Positions 17,744 through 26,768 of a stretch of DNA of 64,000 nucleotides are shown here, in pieces. Under the pieces are notes generated by a model. The model saw only the letters and a program-made list of their open reading frames with translations, had not been told where the DNA came from and ran no database searches. The stretch is from Pseudobowmanella zhangzhouensis (lineage in GTDB: Bacteria > Pseudomonadota > Gammaproteobacteria > Enterobacterales > Alteromonadaceae): assembly GCF_042662685.1 (NCBI RefSeq), contig NZ_JBHSYO010000006.1:186001-250000 (forward strand). Reading direction: 5' to 3'. Position 1 is the first letter of the stretch, and each line of letters begins with the position of its first letter. Position numbers and translations under genes: made by a program.

Positions 17744-18286
17744 ATGAATGCAGTGTTAATGGTTGTCAATTTTGCTTTCGACGCTTACCTGATGGTGGTG
17801 TTATTGCGACTTTGGCTTCAACTGGTACGGGCGGATTTTTACAATCCGTTTAGCCAAACCATCGTAAAATTGACTCATCCATTGGTCGCACCGATGCGTC
17901 GCGTGATCCCGTCAATTGGTCGGCTGGATACCGCTACCCTGGTGCTGGCGTTGCTGGTCGCGGTTGCCAAGTTCTTTGTTATCGCGCTGATTGCCGGGCG
18001 AGCCGTCAACCCTATTGCTGTGTTGATTAATGCGCCTGTGTATATTCTGTATGAGATATTCCAGGTGGTGTTCTGGATCTTGCTATTTCGCGTGATTATG
18101 AGTTGGGTCAGTCAGGGCCGCAGCCCCATTGACTACGTGCTGATGCAATTAACCGAGCCCATGCTGGCGCCGATCCGCAAAATCATCCCGCCAATTGGCA
18201 TGTTTGATTTATCCATTCTGGTCGCCCTGTTTTTACTTAAAGTGCTGGAAACCCTGATCTTTCTAGACTTACTTGGCGGCAGATGA
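17744..18286 (+). CDS. yggT: YggT family membrane protein
   Basis: A 180-residue integral membrane protein made of two copies of the YGGT repeat, each with a pair of hydrophobic segments and the conserved PxLxPxRxxxPxxG element. The first copy reads HPLVAPMRRVIPSIG and the second EPMLAPIRKIIPPIG. The family has a poorly defined role in membrane or osmotic homeostasis. It starts 12 bp after proC with an AGGAA ribosome site and overlaps yggU by four bases (ATGA). Confidence 0.94.
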   Translation: MNAVLMVVNFAFDAYLMVVLLRLWLQLVRADFYNPFSQTIVKLTHPLVAPMRRVIPSIGRLDTATLVLALLVAVAKFFVIALIAGRAVNPIAVLINAPVYILYEIFQVVFWILLFRVIMSWVSQGRSPIDYVLMQLTEPMLAPIRKIIPPIGMFDLSILVALFLLKVLETLIFLDLLGGR

Positions 18287-18570
18287 AGGCAGTCAGTATT
18301 GAGCAGGATGCCTGCATCCTGCGCTTACATATCCAGCCTAAAGCCAGCCGGGATCAGGTGGTTGGCTTGCACGGCGATGCACTGAAAATTGCCATCTGCG
18401 CCCCGCCGGTAGATGGCAAAGCCAACGCGTATTTAATTAAGTTTCTGGCCAAAGAATTTGCCGTAAGCAAAGCCGCCGTGAGTGTCGAAAGTGGCCAAAG
18501 CAGCCGCCAGAAACGTATCCGTATTAACGCGCCACTTACACTTCCTGATTGGGTAAAAGACTATGTTTAA
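18283..18570 (+). CDS. yggU: DUF167 (YggU) family protein
   Basis: A 95-residue cytoplasmic protein of unknown biochemical role. The conserved signature is clear: LHIQPKASRDQVVGLHGD, then APPVDGKANAYLIKFLAKEF, and VESGQSSRQKRIRI near the end. It overlaps yggT (ATGA) and the next gene by 8 bp. Confidence 0.94.
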   Translation: MKAVSIEQDACILRLHIQPKASRDQVVGLHGDALKIAICAPPVDGKANAYLIKFLAKEFAVSKAAVSVESGQSSRQKRIRINAPLTLPDWVKDYV

Positions 18571-18985
18571 ACGATTTTTAATAGCAATAGCACTGCTGGC
18601 CAGTGCATCCATGGCTCATGCTGAGCAATTTAAAACACTGGGAGACTGGGATGTACACTATATCGTTTTCCCAAGTACCTTTTTACAGCCCGAGGTAGCA
18701 CGGAACTACAAAATTCAACGCAGTCAGTATCAGGCCGTGATTAATATTTCCGTGCTGGCCCACGATAGCCAACAGGCATTATCTCAGGTGGTAGAAGGCA
18801 CAGCAACTGACCTGATGGGTAAAGTGCAGCGTCTGACGTTTCGCGAAGTACAGGAAGGTGATGCCATTTATTATCTCGCCACACTGAATAACGATATTAA
18901 TCAGGTGTGGCGATTTGCGATTGATATTGGTCACGGCGAGAACACCCAAACACTCAAATTCGAACAGAAAGTCTGGATTGAATAA
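18563..18985 (+). CDS. DUF4426 periplasmic protein
   Basis: A 140-residue exported protein of unknown function. The Sec signal peptide (RFLIAIALLASASMAHA, cleavage before EQF) is followed by a single compact domain with DWDVHYIVFPSTFLQPEVA, matching the DUF4426 family found after yggU in marine gammaproteobacteria. It overlaps yggU by 8 bp. The rdgB and hemW genes that often continue this cluster are absent: a terminator follows at once. Confidence 0.85.
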   Translation: MFKRFLIAIALLASASMAHAEQFKTLGDWDVHYIVFPSTFLQPEVARNYKIQRSQYQAVINISVLAHDSQQALSQVVEGTATDLMGKVQRLTFREVQEGDAIYYLATLNNDINQVWRFAIDIGHGENTQTLKFEQKVWIE

Positions 18986-18986
18986 C

Positions 18987-19014
18987 AAAAAGCCCCGCGA
19001 CTGCGGGGCTTTTT
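18987..19014. terminator. Bidirectional terminator between DUF4426 and the alkene reductase gene
   Basis: Arms AGCCCCGC / GCGGGGCT with a four-base loop, preceded by AAAAA and followed by TTTTT. It lies one base after the DUF4426 stop and two bases before the stop of the convergent reductase gene, so it serves both strands. Confidence 0.9.
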
Positions 19015-19015
19015 A

Positions 19016-20074
19016 TCAGGCATTAGCCAGGAATGGATAATCCGTGTAGCCCTCGGCACCATCCCCGTAGATAGTTTCCGCTACCAATGAATTGAGTGAT
19101 GCACCGGTTTTTAAACGGGTCACCAAATCCGGGTTACTGATAAAGTCACGACCGAATGCCACGGCATCGGCTTTGCCCGCTGAAAGCAATTGCTGTGCTG
19201 CAGTCTTGTCTAACTGCTCGTTCGCGATCAGTAAGCCACCAAACCTGGTTTTGATCATCTCGCTCAGACCCGGCGCTTGCTTGTGTTCACGGGTGAAGAT
19301 AAATGCAATGCCACGTTTACCAAGTTGCTCGGCCACATAACCAAATGTCTCTTCAGGGTTTGCATCCCCCATATCATGGGCATCACAACGGGGTGCTAAG
19401 TGCATACCCACGCGGTTCGCACCCCATACGCCAATACAGGCATCGGCGACTTGCAGCATAAAACGTGCACGGTTTTCAATGCTGCCACCATATTCGTCTT
19501 CGCGCTGGTTAGTGCTGCTTTGCAGGAATTGGTCAATCAGATAGCCATTGGCACCGTGGATTTCCACACCATCGAAACCGGCTTTTTTAGCGTTCTCGGC
19601 GCCACGCTTGTAGGCCTCAATGGTTTGACGAATCTCATCCAACGTCAGCGCGCGCGGCGTCTCAAATTCTTTTTTTGGACGCAACAGTGACACCGTACCC
19701 GCAGGTTTTACCGCGCTGGGTGCGACCGGCTGCTGACCATCCAGATAAACGGGATCTGAAATTCGCCCTACATGCCACAACTGCATAAAAATACGACCGC
19801 CTTTGGCGTGTACTGCGGCGGTAACTTGCTTCCAGCCCTCTACCTGTTCGTCTGACCAGATCCCAGGGGTATTTGGATACCCTACACCAAGCGGCGTGAC
19901 AGAGGTTGCTTCAGTCAGGATTAAGCCAGCATCCGCACGCTGGGCATAATATTCTGCCATCAGCGCATTTGGCACGCGATTGTCAACCGCACGACAGCGG
20001 GTCAGAGGTGCCATAATAATGCGGTTAGGTAAGGTGATATCACCCACTTGCAGCGGGGTAAATAAATCAGTCAC
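19016..20074 (-). CDS. nemA: Alkene reductase, old yellow enzyme family (NemA-like)
   Basis: FMN-dependent NADPH oxidoreductase reducing electrophilic C=C bonds and nitro compounds. The 352-residue TIM barrel starts LFTPLQVGDITLPNRIIMAPLTRCR. It has MQLWHVGRISDP, the substrate-binding His/Asn pair region VEIHGANGYLIDQFLQ, the family signature NQREDEYGGSIENRARF and a C-terminal FGRDFISNPDLV. This corresponds closely to N-ethylmaleimide reductase (NemA); no NemR-type regulator gene lies beside it. It is monocistronic, and its 3' end shares a terminator with the DUF4426 gene. Confidence 0.93.
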   Translation of the reverse strand: MTDLFTPLQVGDITLPNRIIMAPLTRCRAVDNRVPNALMAEYYAQRADAGLILTEATSVTPLGVGYPNTPGIWSDEQVEGWKQVTAAVHAKGGRIFMQLWHVGRISDPVYLDGQQPVAPSAVKPAGTVSLLRPKKEFETPRALTLDEIRQTIEAYKRGAENAKKAGFDGVEIHGANGYLIDQFLQSSTNQREDEYGGSIENRARFMLQVADACIGVWGANRVGMHLAPRCDAHDMGDANPEETFGYVAEQLGKRGIAFIFTREHKQAPGLSEMIKTRFGGLLIANEQLDKTAAQQLLSAGKADAVAFGRDFISNPDLVTRLKTGASLNSLVAETIYGDGAEGYTDYPFLANA

Positions 20075-20181
20075 AGGTCATTCCTTGATATTTGTTGATA
20101 ACCCAAAGGTGTGGCTGACTACGGGGATTTCAAGCAGCAGGATCATAACCTCTGCTGCTGATTTATAGCGGAATAATCTGA

Positions 20182-20967
20182 CTAATCCTGGCGGCGATAA
20201 AACACCAGCTTGTTGTGGCTGGACTCATCCGCCTGAAATACATAACCATCCAGATTAAATTCTTTTAGCTGCTCAACGTCGGTCAGACGTTGCTGGATGA
20301 TATAGCGTGCCATCATGCCGCGGGCTTTTTTGGCAAAAAAGCTAATCACTTTGTACTGACCGTTTTTGTAATCTTTAAATACAGGCTCAATCACACGGGC
20401 GTTTAGCACTTTCTTTTTCACCGATGAAAAATATTCCGTGGAGGCCAGATTAACCAGCACGTCATCGCCTTGTTCGGCTACGGCAGTATTAAGCGTGTCA
20501 GTTATGCGGGTATCCCAATATCCGTACAAATCCTTGCTGGTTTTACCCTGACGGGTGATATCCAGCTTACGCCCCATTTCCAGGCGATAAGGCTGCATGA
20601 GATCCAACGGACGCAACACGCCATATAAGCCACTGAGGATTCGCAGATGCTGTTGGGCAAAATCAAAGTCTTGCTCAGTGAATGAGGTCGCCTCCAGCCC
20701 GGCGTACACATCACCATTGAAGGCCAGTACAGCCTGTTTAGCATTATCCGGGGTAAACGGTGTATGCCAACTGGCAAAGCGGGCGGCATTTAGCGCAGCC
20801 AGTTTATCGCTGATTTGCATCATCGAGCCAATTTCAGCTGGCGTCAGTTGCTGGCAACGTTCAATCAGGGTTTCAGCATCAGCCAGCAATTCCGGTTGGC
20901 TAAATTGAGAAGTGACTGCGGGGGTTTCAAAGTCGAGATTTTTCGCCGGAGAGACAACAACCAGCAT
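20182..20967 (-). CDS. yaaA: Peroxide stress protein YaaA (DUF328/UPF0246)
   Basis: Cytoplasmic protein that in E. coli lowers intracellular free iron during peroxide stress. The ATG at 20967 gives 261 residues beginning MLVVVSPAKNLDFETP, the invariant family start, and has an AGGAA site. Eleven extra upstream codons in the same frame are left out. Other conserved parts are LNAARFASW, FNGDVYAGLEATSF, LRILSGLYGVLRPLDLMQPY and KKARGMMARYI. Confidence 0.95.
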   Translation of the reverse strand: MLVVVSPAKNLDFETPAVTSQFSQPELLADAETLIERCQQLTPAEIGSMMQISDKLAALNAARFASWHTPFTPDNAKQAVLAFNGDVYAGLEATSFTEQDFDFAQQHLRILSGLYGVLRPLDLMQPYRLEMGRKLDITRQGKTSKDLYGYWDTRITDTLNTAVAEQGDDVLVNLASTEYFSSVKKKVLNARVIEPVFKDYKNGQYKVISFFAKKARGMMARYIIQQRLTDVEQLKEFNLDGYVFQADESSHNKLVFYRRQD

Positions 20968-21065
20968 GACGGATTCCTGTAGCAATTCAATTGCGCGCAA
21001 GAATATCAGTATTCAAACCTGCCTGCCATTTCACATAGCCGAACGTCCGCTTTGAAAAATTCGTA

Positions 21066-21587
21066 TCAGTGTAATGTGCTGCTTTGCAGGGCTTGTAGCC
21101 AGGCGTTGTAAATTCGCGGCTCGACGGCGCATAGATAGACTTTACGCAGCGTCGTTACCTCGCTGCATGCTTCGGTAATCGCATCCACGGCGATCTTGCA
21201 GGCTTCGTTTTCAGGATAACCATAAGCGCCGGTGCTAATCGCGGGAAATGCCAGTGTTTTCAGTTGATATTGGGTAGCCAGTACAATGGCATTGCGATAG
21301 CAATCGGCCAGCTGCGCTGCCTGCTGTGCGTGGCCGGCCTGAAAAATAGGCCCGACTGTATGGATCACGTAGCGTGCGGGCAAATTAAAACCCGGTGTAA
21401 TCTTTGCCTTGCCGGTTTCACAACCTTGCAATTGCCGGCAAGCCTCCAGCAATTGTGGGCCTGCGGCGCGATGAATTGCTCCGTCCACACCCCCGCCGCC
21501 CAACAGACTCTGATTAGCCGCATTGACGATCCCATCGACCGCTAATGTGCAAATATCTGTCTCAACTAACGTCAGTTTGGTCGTCAT
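21066..21587 (-). CDS. Macrodomain protein, O-acetyl-ADP-ribose deacetylase-like
   Basis: A stand-alone macrodomain of 173 residues of the YmdB/MacroD type, which hydrolyses O-acetyl-ADP-ribose and can remove mono-ADP-ribose from proteins. It has VDGIVNAANQSLLGGGGVDG (ADP-ribose binding and catalytic loop), YVIHTVGPIF and AFPAISTGAYGYP. The ATG at 21587 has GGAA at a suitable distance; a TTG two codons upstream is too close to that site. It is a single gene between yaaA and the divergent transaldolase. Confidence 0.92.
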   Translation of the reverse strand: MTTKLTLVETDICTLAVDGIVNAANQSLLGGGGVDGAIHRAAGPQLLEACRQLQGCETGKAKITPGFNLPARYVIHTVGPIFQAGHAQQAAQLADCYRNAIVLATQYQLKTLAFPAISTGAYGYPENEACKIAVDAITEACSEVTTLRKVYLCAVEPRIYNAWLQALQSSTLH

Positions 21588-21703
21588 GGCCAAAATTCCG
21601 AGTAATTACATTTATTTATCATGGCTTATAGCGTAATTGACATAGTCACTGTTGCAAAACTTCGCTAAATTAGAGGGTCTTAGTGAAAGACACAGGATTA
21701 TCC

Positions 21704-22654
21704 ATGACTACAGCATTAGAGCAGCTGAAAAAAATGACTACCGTCGTTGCCGATACCGGCGATATCGACGCCATTGCAAAATATCAACCGGTGGATGCCA
21801 CCACAAACCCGTCATTATTGCTCAAGGCTGCAGAACTAAGCCGTTATGCACCGCTGATTGAAGAGGCGGTCGCATTTGCTAAACAACAGTCTTCAGATAA
21901 AACCCAACAATTGATTGATGCCGGTGACAAGCTGGCCGTGCTAATCGGTGCTGAGATTGTCAAAATTATTCCGGGACGTATTTCTACCGAGGTCGATGCC
22001 CGTTTATCTTTCGACACGCAAGCGACGATCGCTAAAGCGCGTCGCCTGATTGACCTGTATGAGCAACAGGGCGTCAGTAAAGACCGCATCTTGATCAAGA
22101 TTGCGTCTACCTGGGAAGGGATCCGCGCCGCCGAGGTCCTCGAAAAAGAAGGGATTCAGTGCAACCTCACGCTGTTATTCAGCTTTGCCCAAGCCCGCGC
22201 ATGTGCGGAAGCCGGTGTATTCCTGATTTCCCCCTTTGTGGGCCGGATTCTGGATTGGTACAAAGCCAAGACCGGCGAAAACTATCAGGGTGCTGACGAT
22301 CCGGGTGTGAAATCCGTGACACAGATTTACGACTACTACAAAGCCAACGGGTATAAAACCGTGGTCATGGGCGCCTCGTTCCGCAACACCGGCGAGATTC
22401 TGGAACTGGCGGGCTGTGATCGCCTGACCATTAGCCCGAATTTACTCGAAGAACTGGCCGGCTCCAGCGACGTGGTCACCGCCAAACTGGTGGATAATGG
22501 CCAAACCCAGTGGGATTGCACGCCGCTGAATGAAAGCGAATTCCGCTGGATGATGAACGAAGACGCCATGGCAACAGAAAAACTGGCAGAAGGCATCCGC
22601 AATTTCGCCGCTGACCAGGTCAAACTGGAAAGCAGACTGGCGCAAATGCTGTAA
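21704..22654 (+). CDS. tal: Transaldolase
   Basis: Non-oxidative pentose phosphate pathway enzyme moving dihydroxyacetone units between sugar phosphates. The 316 residues match class I TalB almost end to end: VVADTGDIDAIAKYQPVDAT, Schiff-base Lys132 in ILIKIASTW, CNLTLLFSFAQARACAEAG and VGRILDWYKA. The ATG at 21704 follows AGGA; an in-frame GTG at 21683 would add seven residues absent from the family. It lies upstream of pgi with a terminator between, a natural carbon-metabolism pair. Confidence 0.97.
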   Translation: MTTALEQLKKMTTVVADTGDIDAIAKYQPVDATTNPSLLLKAAELSRYAPLIEEAVAFAKQQSSDKTQQLIDAGDKLAVLIGAEIVKIIPGRISTEVDARLSFDTQATIAKARRLIDLYEQQGVSKDRILIKIASTWEGIRAAEVLEKEGIQCNLTLLFSFAQARACAEAGVFLISPFVGRILDWYKAKTGENYQGADDPGVKSVTQIYDYYKANGYKTVVMGASFRNTGEILELAGCDRLTISPNLLEELAGSSDVVTAKLVDNGQTQWDCTPLNESEFRWMMNEDAMATEKLAEGIRNFAADQVKLESRLAQML

Positions 22655-22668
22655 TCAACATTCTTATC

Positions 22669-22693
22669 AGGCGGCTTTTTATGCCGCCTTTTT
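22669..22693 (+). terminator. Terminator between tal and pgi
   Basis: AGGCGGC / GCCGCCT arms with a TTTTTAT loop, then TTTTT. It starts 15 bp after the tal stop, so pgi, whose start is 24 bp downstream, is likely reached only by read-through or from its own promoter. Confidence 0.8.
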
Positions 22694-22716
22694 AATGATT
22701 AAAAAGGTTATTCCCG

Positions 22717-24357
22717 ATGAGTTTAGTTTCAGACACACCCGCCTGGCAGACCCTGACTGACCTGGCAAACACGCTGTCATCAACCCATATGCGCGAACTG
22801 TTCGCACAAGATGCCCAGCGCGCAGAGAAATTTACCGCACAAGCATGCGGTATCACTCTGGATTATGCCAAGAACCGTATCACTCAGGATGTGATGCAGG
22901 CATTGGTTGCATTGGCCAACCAGCAACAGGTAACGAGCAAGCGTGATGCGATGTTTGGCGGTGCAATTATCAACAACACCGAGCAACGCGCGGTACTGCA
23001 TACCGCACTGCGTAATTTCTCTGGTAAGCCTGTCATGGTTGATGGCGTCGATGTCATGCCGGACGTACTGGCAACCCAGGAAAAAATGCGCCAGTTAGTC
23101 AACAAAATTCACTCCGGTGAACACAAAGGCTACACCGGCAAGGCTATTACGGATGTTGTGTCAATTGGCATAGGCGGTTCGTTTCTCGGTCCAAAAATCA
23201 TGACCGAGGCGTTAAAGCCTTACTGGTATAAAGGCATCAAAGTGCATTTTGTGGCGAACGTGGATGGCTGTCATATCGCCGATGTGTTGGCTGAGCGCGA
23301 TATCGAAACCACCTTATTTTTGATGTCGTCCAAGTCCTTTACCACTCAGGAAACCCTGCAAAACACCCTGACAGCCAAAGACTGGTTCTTGCAGCATGGC
23401 GGGAGTCAGACAGATATCGCCCTGCACTTTATGGCCATATCCAGCAATATTAAAGCAGCCACTGACTTCGGTATTGCCGAAGAAAATATCTTCCCAATGT
23501 GGGACTGGGTTGGCGGCCGTTATTCATTGTGGTCTGCCATCGGATTACCCATTGCACTGGCATTAGGCTACGAGCACTATCGAGCGCTGCTGGATGGTGC
23601 ATTTGCCATGGATGAGCATTTTCAACAAGCACCTCTGGAGCAAAACCTGCCGGTGATTATGGCGCTGTTAGGGGTGTGGTATGTAAACTTCTTTGGCGCG
23701 CAAAGCCATGTATTGCTGCCCTACTATCACTATTTGCGGGGCTTCCCGGCTTATATTCAACAACTGGATATGGAGTCCAATGGCAAATCCGTTACCACGG
23801 ATAACCAGACGGTTGATTACGCCACCGGCCCGGTCATTTGGGGCAGTGAAGGCACCAACGGCCAACACTCATTCCACCAGCTAATTCATCAGGGGCAGGT
23901 ACTGATCCCCGCCGACTTTATGCTGCCATTGCGGGTGCCACATAATATCGGCCCACATCACGCTATGCTGGCGTCCAACTGTTTTGCTCAGACTCAGGCA
24001 TTAATGCAGGGCAAAACTTTTGATGAAGCCAAAGCTGAATTAGCTACAAAGGGGCTGGATACGGCCGAATTGGATGCATTGGCACGGCATAAAGTGATGC
24101 CGGGTAACAAACCCAGCAACACCCTGTTATTTGAACAACTGGATCCTAAAACCCTGGGCGCTCTGGTAGCGTTATACGAGCACAAAGTCTTTGTGCAAGG
24201 GGCAATTTGGGGCGTGAATTCTTTCGACCAATGGGGCGTTGAGCTGGGTAAAGTGATGGGCAATGAGATTCTCGATAAACTCGAGAACGCCACTGCGCCT
24301 TTATCGTTCGATAGTTCCACCAACCAATTAGTGGAGCGCTTTCGCGCAGCGAATTAA
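22717..24357 (+). CDS. pgi: Glucose-6-phosphate isomerase
   Basis: Interconverts glucose 6-phosphate and fructose 6-phosphate. The 546 residues are the usual length for the bacterial enzyme. Seen are the phosphate-binding VVSIGIGGSFLGPKIM, the first family signature in the MWDWVGGRYSLWSAIGLPIA region, EGTNGQHSFHQLIHQG and the C-terminal signature GVNSFDQWGVELGK. Only a short gap with a terminator separates it from tal, and no distinct promoter was recognised there. Confidence 0.98.
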   Translation: MSLVSDTPAWQTLTDLANTLSSTHMRELFAQDAQRAEKFTAQACGITLDYAKNRITQDVMQALVALANQQQVTSKRDAMFGGAIINNTEQRAVLHTALRNFSGKPVMVDGVDVMPDVLATQEKMRQLVNKIHSGEHKGYTGKAITDVVSIGIGGSFLGPKIMTEALKPYWYKGIKVHFVANVDGCHIADVLAERDIETTLFLMSSKSFTTQETLQNTLTAKDWFLQHGGSQTDIALHFMAISSNIKAATDFGIAEENIFPMWDWVGGRYSLWSAIGLPIALALGYEHYRALLDGAFAMDEHFQQAPLEQNLPVIMALLGVWYVNFFGAQSHVLLPYYHYLRGFPAYIQQLDMESNGKSVTTDNQTVDYATGPVIWGSEGTNGQHSFHQLIHQGQVLIPADFMLPLRVPHNIGPHHAMLASNCFAQTQALMQGKTFDEAKAELATKGLDTAELDALARHKVMPGNKPSNTLLFEQLDPKTLGALVALYEHKVFVQGAIWGVNSFDQWGVELGKVMGNEILDKLENATAPLSFDSSTNQLVERFRAAN

Positions 24358-24366
24358 TCGATGACG

Positions 24367-24392
24367 GGCCTGCGATGCGCGCAGGCCTTTTT
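24367..24392 (+). terminator. Terminator after pgi
   Basis: GGCCTGCG / CGCAGGCC eight-base-pair stem with a five-base loop, then TTTTT. It lies 10 bp beyond the pgi stop. Confidence 0.85.
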
Positions 24393-24609
24393 CGCGCCTT
24401 CGTAATACAACCTCCGCAGTTTCCAACTGATCACATCCGGTTAAAATTCTCCTAACAAAAGGCTATTCATTAGCCTGTTTTTGTGCAAATATCCAACCGC
24501 GGCGGACAAAAAAACGTCACGTAACGTTAATAAAAAGTCCATAAAACCAGTTAATAATGAAACTCGCCGCGTTATTTCACTGTGTGCTGTATTACTGAAG
24601 GAGCTCAGT

Positions 24610-24774
24610 ATGGATGATTTAACCCTGTTAGATATCGATTTAAACAGTAAAGGTAAGAATAAAAAGCGCAAATGGAGAGAGATTGAAGCGCTGCAGGATG
24701 AATACAGGTTGCGCAAAGAACTCGAAGAGTTTGACCTGTTAGAAGAATACGACTTACGTGACCTAGCCAGTTAA
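24610..24774 (+). CDS. DUF3545 family small protein
   Basis: A 54-residue highly charged protein of a small family seen in Alteromonadales, Vibrio and relatives; its function is unknown. It has the characteristic MDDLTLLDIDLN start, then NKKRKWREIEALQDEYRLRK and an acidic tail. The ATG at 24610 has a strong GAAGGAG site. The same frame is open upstream to 24481, but that stretch is AT-rich, basic and lacks a ribosome site, so it is taken as 5' region. The 250 bp before it hold the pgi terminator and presumably the promoter. Confidence 0.85.
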   Translation: MDDLTLLDIDLNSKGKNKKRKWREIEALQDEYRLRKELEEFDLLEEYDLRDLAS

Positions 24775-24778
24775 TCAT

Positions 24779-24811
24779 AAAAAGCCTTACCCAACCGGGT
24801 AAGGCTTTTTT
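24779..24811. terminator. Bidirectional terminator between DUF3545 and ung
   Basis: Ten-base-pair arms AGCCTTACCC / GGGTAAGGCT with a four-base loop, an A-run before and a T-run after. It lies between two convergent genes and would end both the DUF3545 transcript and the thr-ung operon. Confidence 0.92.
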
Positions 24812-24813
24812 CG

Positions 24814-25488
24814 TTAACAGGCCGGTGGTAGTTGCCAGTCGATTGGCGTTTTGCCCATCTGCTCCAGCAGTCTATTGGCCGCACGAAAGTGATCACACCC
24901 AAAAAAGCCACGGTGCGCCGACAGGGGTGAAGGATGTGGCCCGGCCAGAATATGGTGGCGGCTGCTATCGATTTTCTGACCTTTTTTCTGTGCATGACTA
25001 CCCCACAGTACAAAAATCAAATCGTTTGTATGCGCGCTTAGCAAACTAATCACGCTATCGGTAAACCGCTCCCACCCCAATTTACTGTGAGAGTGCGCCT
25101 TGCCCTGTTCTACGGTTAACACCGTGTTCAGCAGTAATACACCTTGCTCCGCCCAGGCCTGTAAACAGCCATGCGCAGGGATCTGATAATCCGGGTATTC
25201 CTGTTGTAGCTCCTTAAACACATTTCGCAGCGAAGGGGGATGGGGCACACCGGGTAACACCGAAAAACATAAACCATGCGCCTGATTAGGCCCATGGTAA
25301 GGATCCTGCCCCAGAATCACGACTTTGACCTTATCCAGCGGCGTTGCGTTGAACGCATTAAACACCTCATCACGAGGTGGATAGATGATCACACCTTGCT
25401 GTCGACGCTGCTCGATTTCCTGCCACATTGCCAAAAAGTAAGCCTGCTGCTGTTCTTCTGCCAGCAGGTCCTGCCAGGTCAAGCTCAT
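24814..25488 (-). CDS. ung: Uracil-DNA glycosylase
   Basis: Removes uracil from DNA in base excision repair. The 224-residue family-1 enzyme has the catalytic water-activating motif GQDPYHG (Asp62), LLLNTVLTVEQG, the uracil-binding VLWGSHAQKK stretch and the minor-groove loop HPSPLSAHRGFFG. The start codon overlaps the thrC stop by four bases (ATGA), so ung is translated as the last gene of the thr operon, an arrangement absent from E. coli. Confidence 0.97.
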   Translation of the reverse strand: MSLTWQDLLAEEQQQAYFLAMWQEIEQRRQQGVIIYPPRDEVFNAFNATPLDKVKVVILGQDPYHGPNQAHGLCFSVLPGVPHPPSLRNVFKELQQEYPDYQIPAHGCLQAWAEQGVLLLNTVLTVEQGKAHSHSKLGWERFTDSVISLLSAHTNDLIFVLWGSHAQKKGQKIDSSRHHILAGPHPSPLSAHRGFFGCDHFRAANRLLEQMGKTPIDWQLPPAC

Positions 25489-26768
25489 ACTAACTCGCGA
25501 TATAGATACGCTTTGAGCTTGGCAAAATCAGCTGGCAGTACACTGGATAAAATTTCCTTGCCTGCCACCTCAGCCAGTTCAATGGGCAAACTAATTGGGC
25601 TGCCTAAGATATTCTCGACGCTTTCTCGGAACTTAGCCGGATGTGCCGTACCAAGGAATATGCCTGCCTGCTGCACATCCCGAAGGGCATTTAATGCGCG
25701 ATACGCCACTGCAGCATGTGGCTCAGAGACATAACCTTTCGCGGCTAACTGACGCATCGCCACCTGGGTATAGTCCTCATCGACGGCGTAGCCACGTAAG
25801 ACAGACGCCGGCAGGTAGCCACGCTCAATCAGTGCTTCGATTCTGGGCCAGTTGTTCGGTTGGCTAACGTCCATGGCGTTTGACAGAGTCGCTACCGTAG
25901 CCTGCGGATCCCACACACCATCTTTCAAATAGCGCGGCACAGTATCATTGCTGTTGGTGGCCGCGATAAAACCTGTGACGGGTAATCCAAGTACTTTGGC
26001 CAACATGCCCGCGGTCAAATTTCCAAAGTTACCGCTGGGCACAGAAATCAACACATTCTCACGTGCTTCATCAGGCAATTGCACAAAGGCTTCGAAGTAA
26101 TAACAAATTTGCGCCAGTAAACGACTGATATTAATCGAGTTAGCAGAGTTTAGATGGATATCTTCACGGAGTGTCTGGTCATCAAATGCTGCTTTCACCA
26201 ACGCCTGACATTGGTCGAAATCACCCTCGATTGCCACGGTGCGAATGTTGCCGCCCAGTGTGGTAAACAGCTTTTCCTGCAACAGACTGATTTTGCCCTG
26301 CGGGTAGAGGATCACCACCTGCACATTTTCCAAACCATGGAACGCATGGGCAACGGCCGCACCGGTATCACCGGAGGTGGCCGTTAAGATGGTAATCTTA
26401 CGATCACCGGCGAAGTGCGCCAGGCACTGGGCCATAAAGCGAGCGCCAAAGTCTTTAAACGCCAGTGTTGGACCATGGAACAATTCAAGGCAGTAGGTAT
26501 TGTCATCCACCGTCGCTAATGGCGCGGGGAAGGCGAATGCGCGGGACACGATGTCGTGCAGGTCTTGGGCGCTTATTTCATCGCCCAGTAAATGCCCGAG
26601 AATGGCCGCACTGCGATCAATCAGATTCATCGCCAGCAGACCCGGAATGTCTTTTAACGGTGTTAACTCAGCGGGAAAAAATAACCCTTGTTGACGCCCC
26701 AGACCAATCTGTAGCGCTTCGGCAAAGGATAGCTGCTGGGAGTCATCCTTTAAATTGACTAACTTCAT
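25485..26768 (-). CDS. thrC: Threonine synthase
   Basis: PLP enzyme converting O-phosphohomoserine to threonine. The 427 residues match the enterobacterial type. PLP-binding Lys105 lies in GPTLAFKDFGARFMA, and TATSGDTGAAVAHAF and VPSGNFGNLTAG are present. Four-base overlaps join it to thrB upstream and ung downstream, so stoichiometric coupled translation is likely. Confidence 0.98.
   Translation of the reverse strand: MKLVNLKDDSQQLSFAEALQIGLGRQQGLFFPAELTPLKDIPGLLAMNLIDRSAAILGHLLGDEISAQDLHDIVSRAFAFPAPLATVDDNTYCLELFHGPTLAFKDFGARFMAQCLAHFAGDRKITILTATSGDTGAAVAHAFHGLENVQVVILYPQGKISLLQEKLFTTLGGNIRTVAIEGDFDQCQALVKAAFDDQTLREDIHLNSANSINISRLLAQICYYFEAFVQLPDEARENVLISVPSGNFGNLTAGMLAKVLGLPVTGFIAATNSNDTVPRYLKDGVWDPQATVATLSNAMDVSQPNNWPRIEALIERGYLPASVLRGYAVDEDYTQVAMRQLAAKGYVSEPHAAVAYRALNALRDVQQAGIFLGTAHPAKFRESVENILGSPISLPIELAEVAGKEILSSVLPADFAKLKAYLYRELV

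Noticed and set aside
24441..24716. Minus-strand frame of 91 codons over the DUF3545 gene
   Set aside because: The plus-strand DUF3545 gene has a strong ribosome site and a recognised sequence; the opposite frame has neither.
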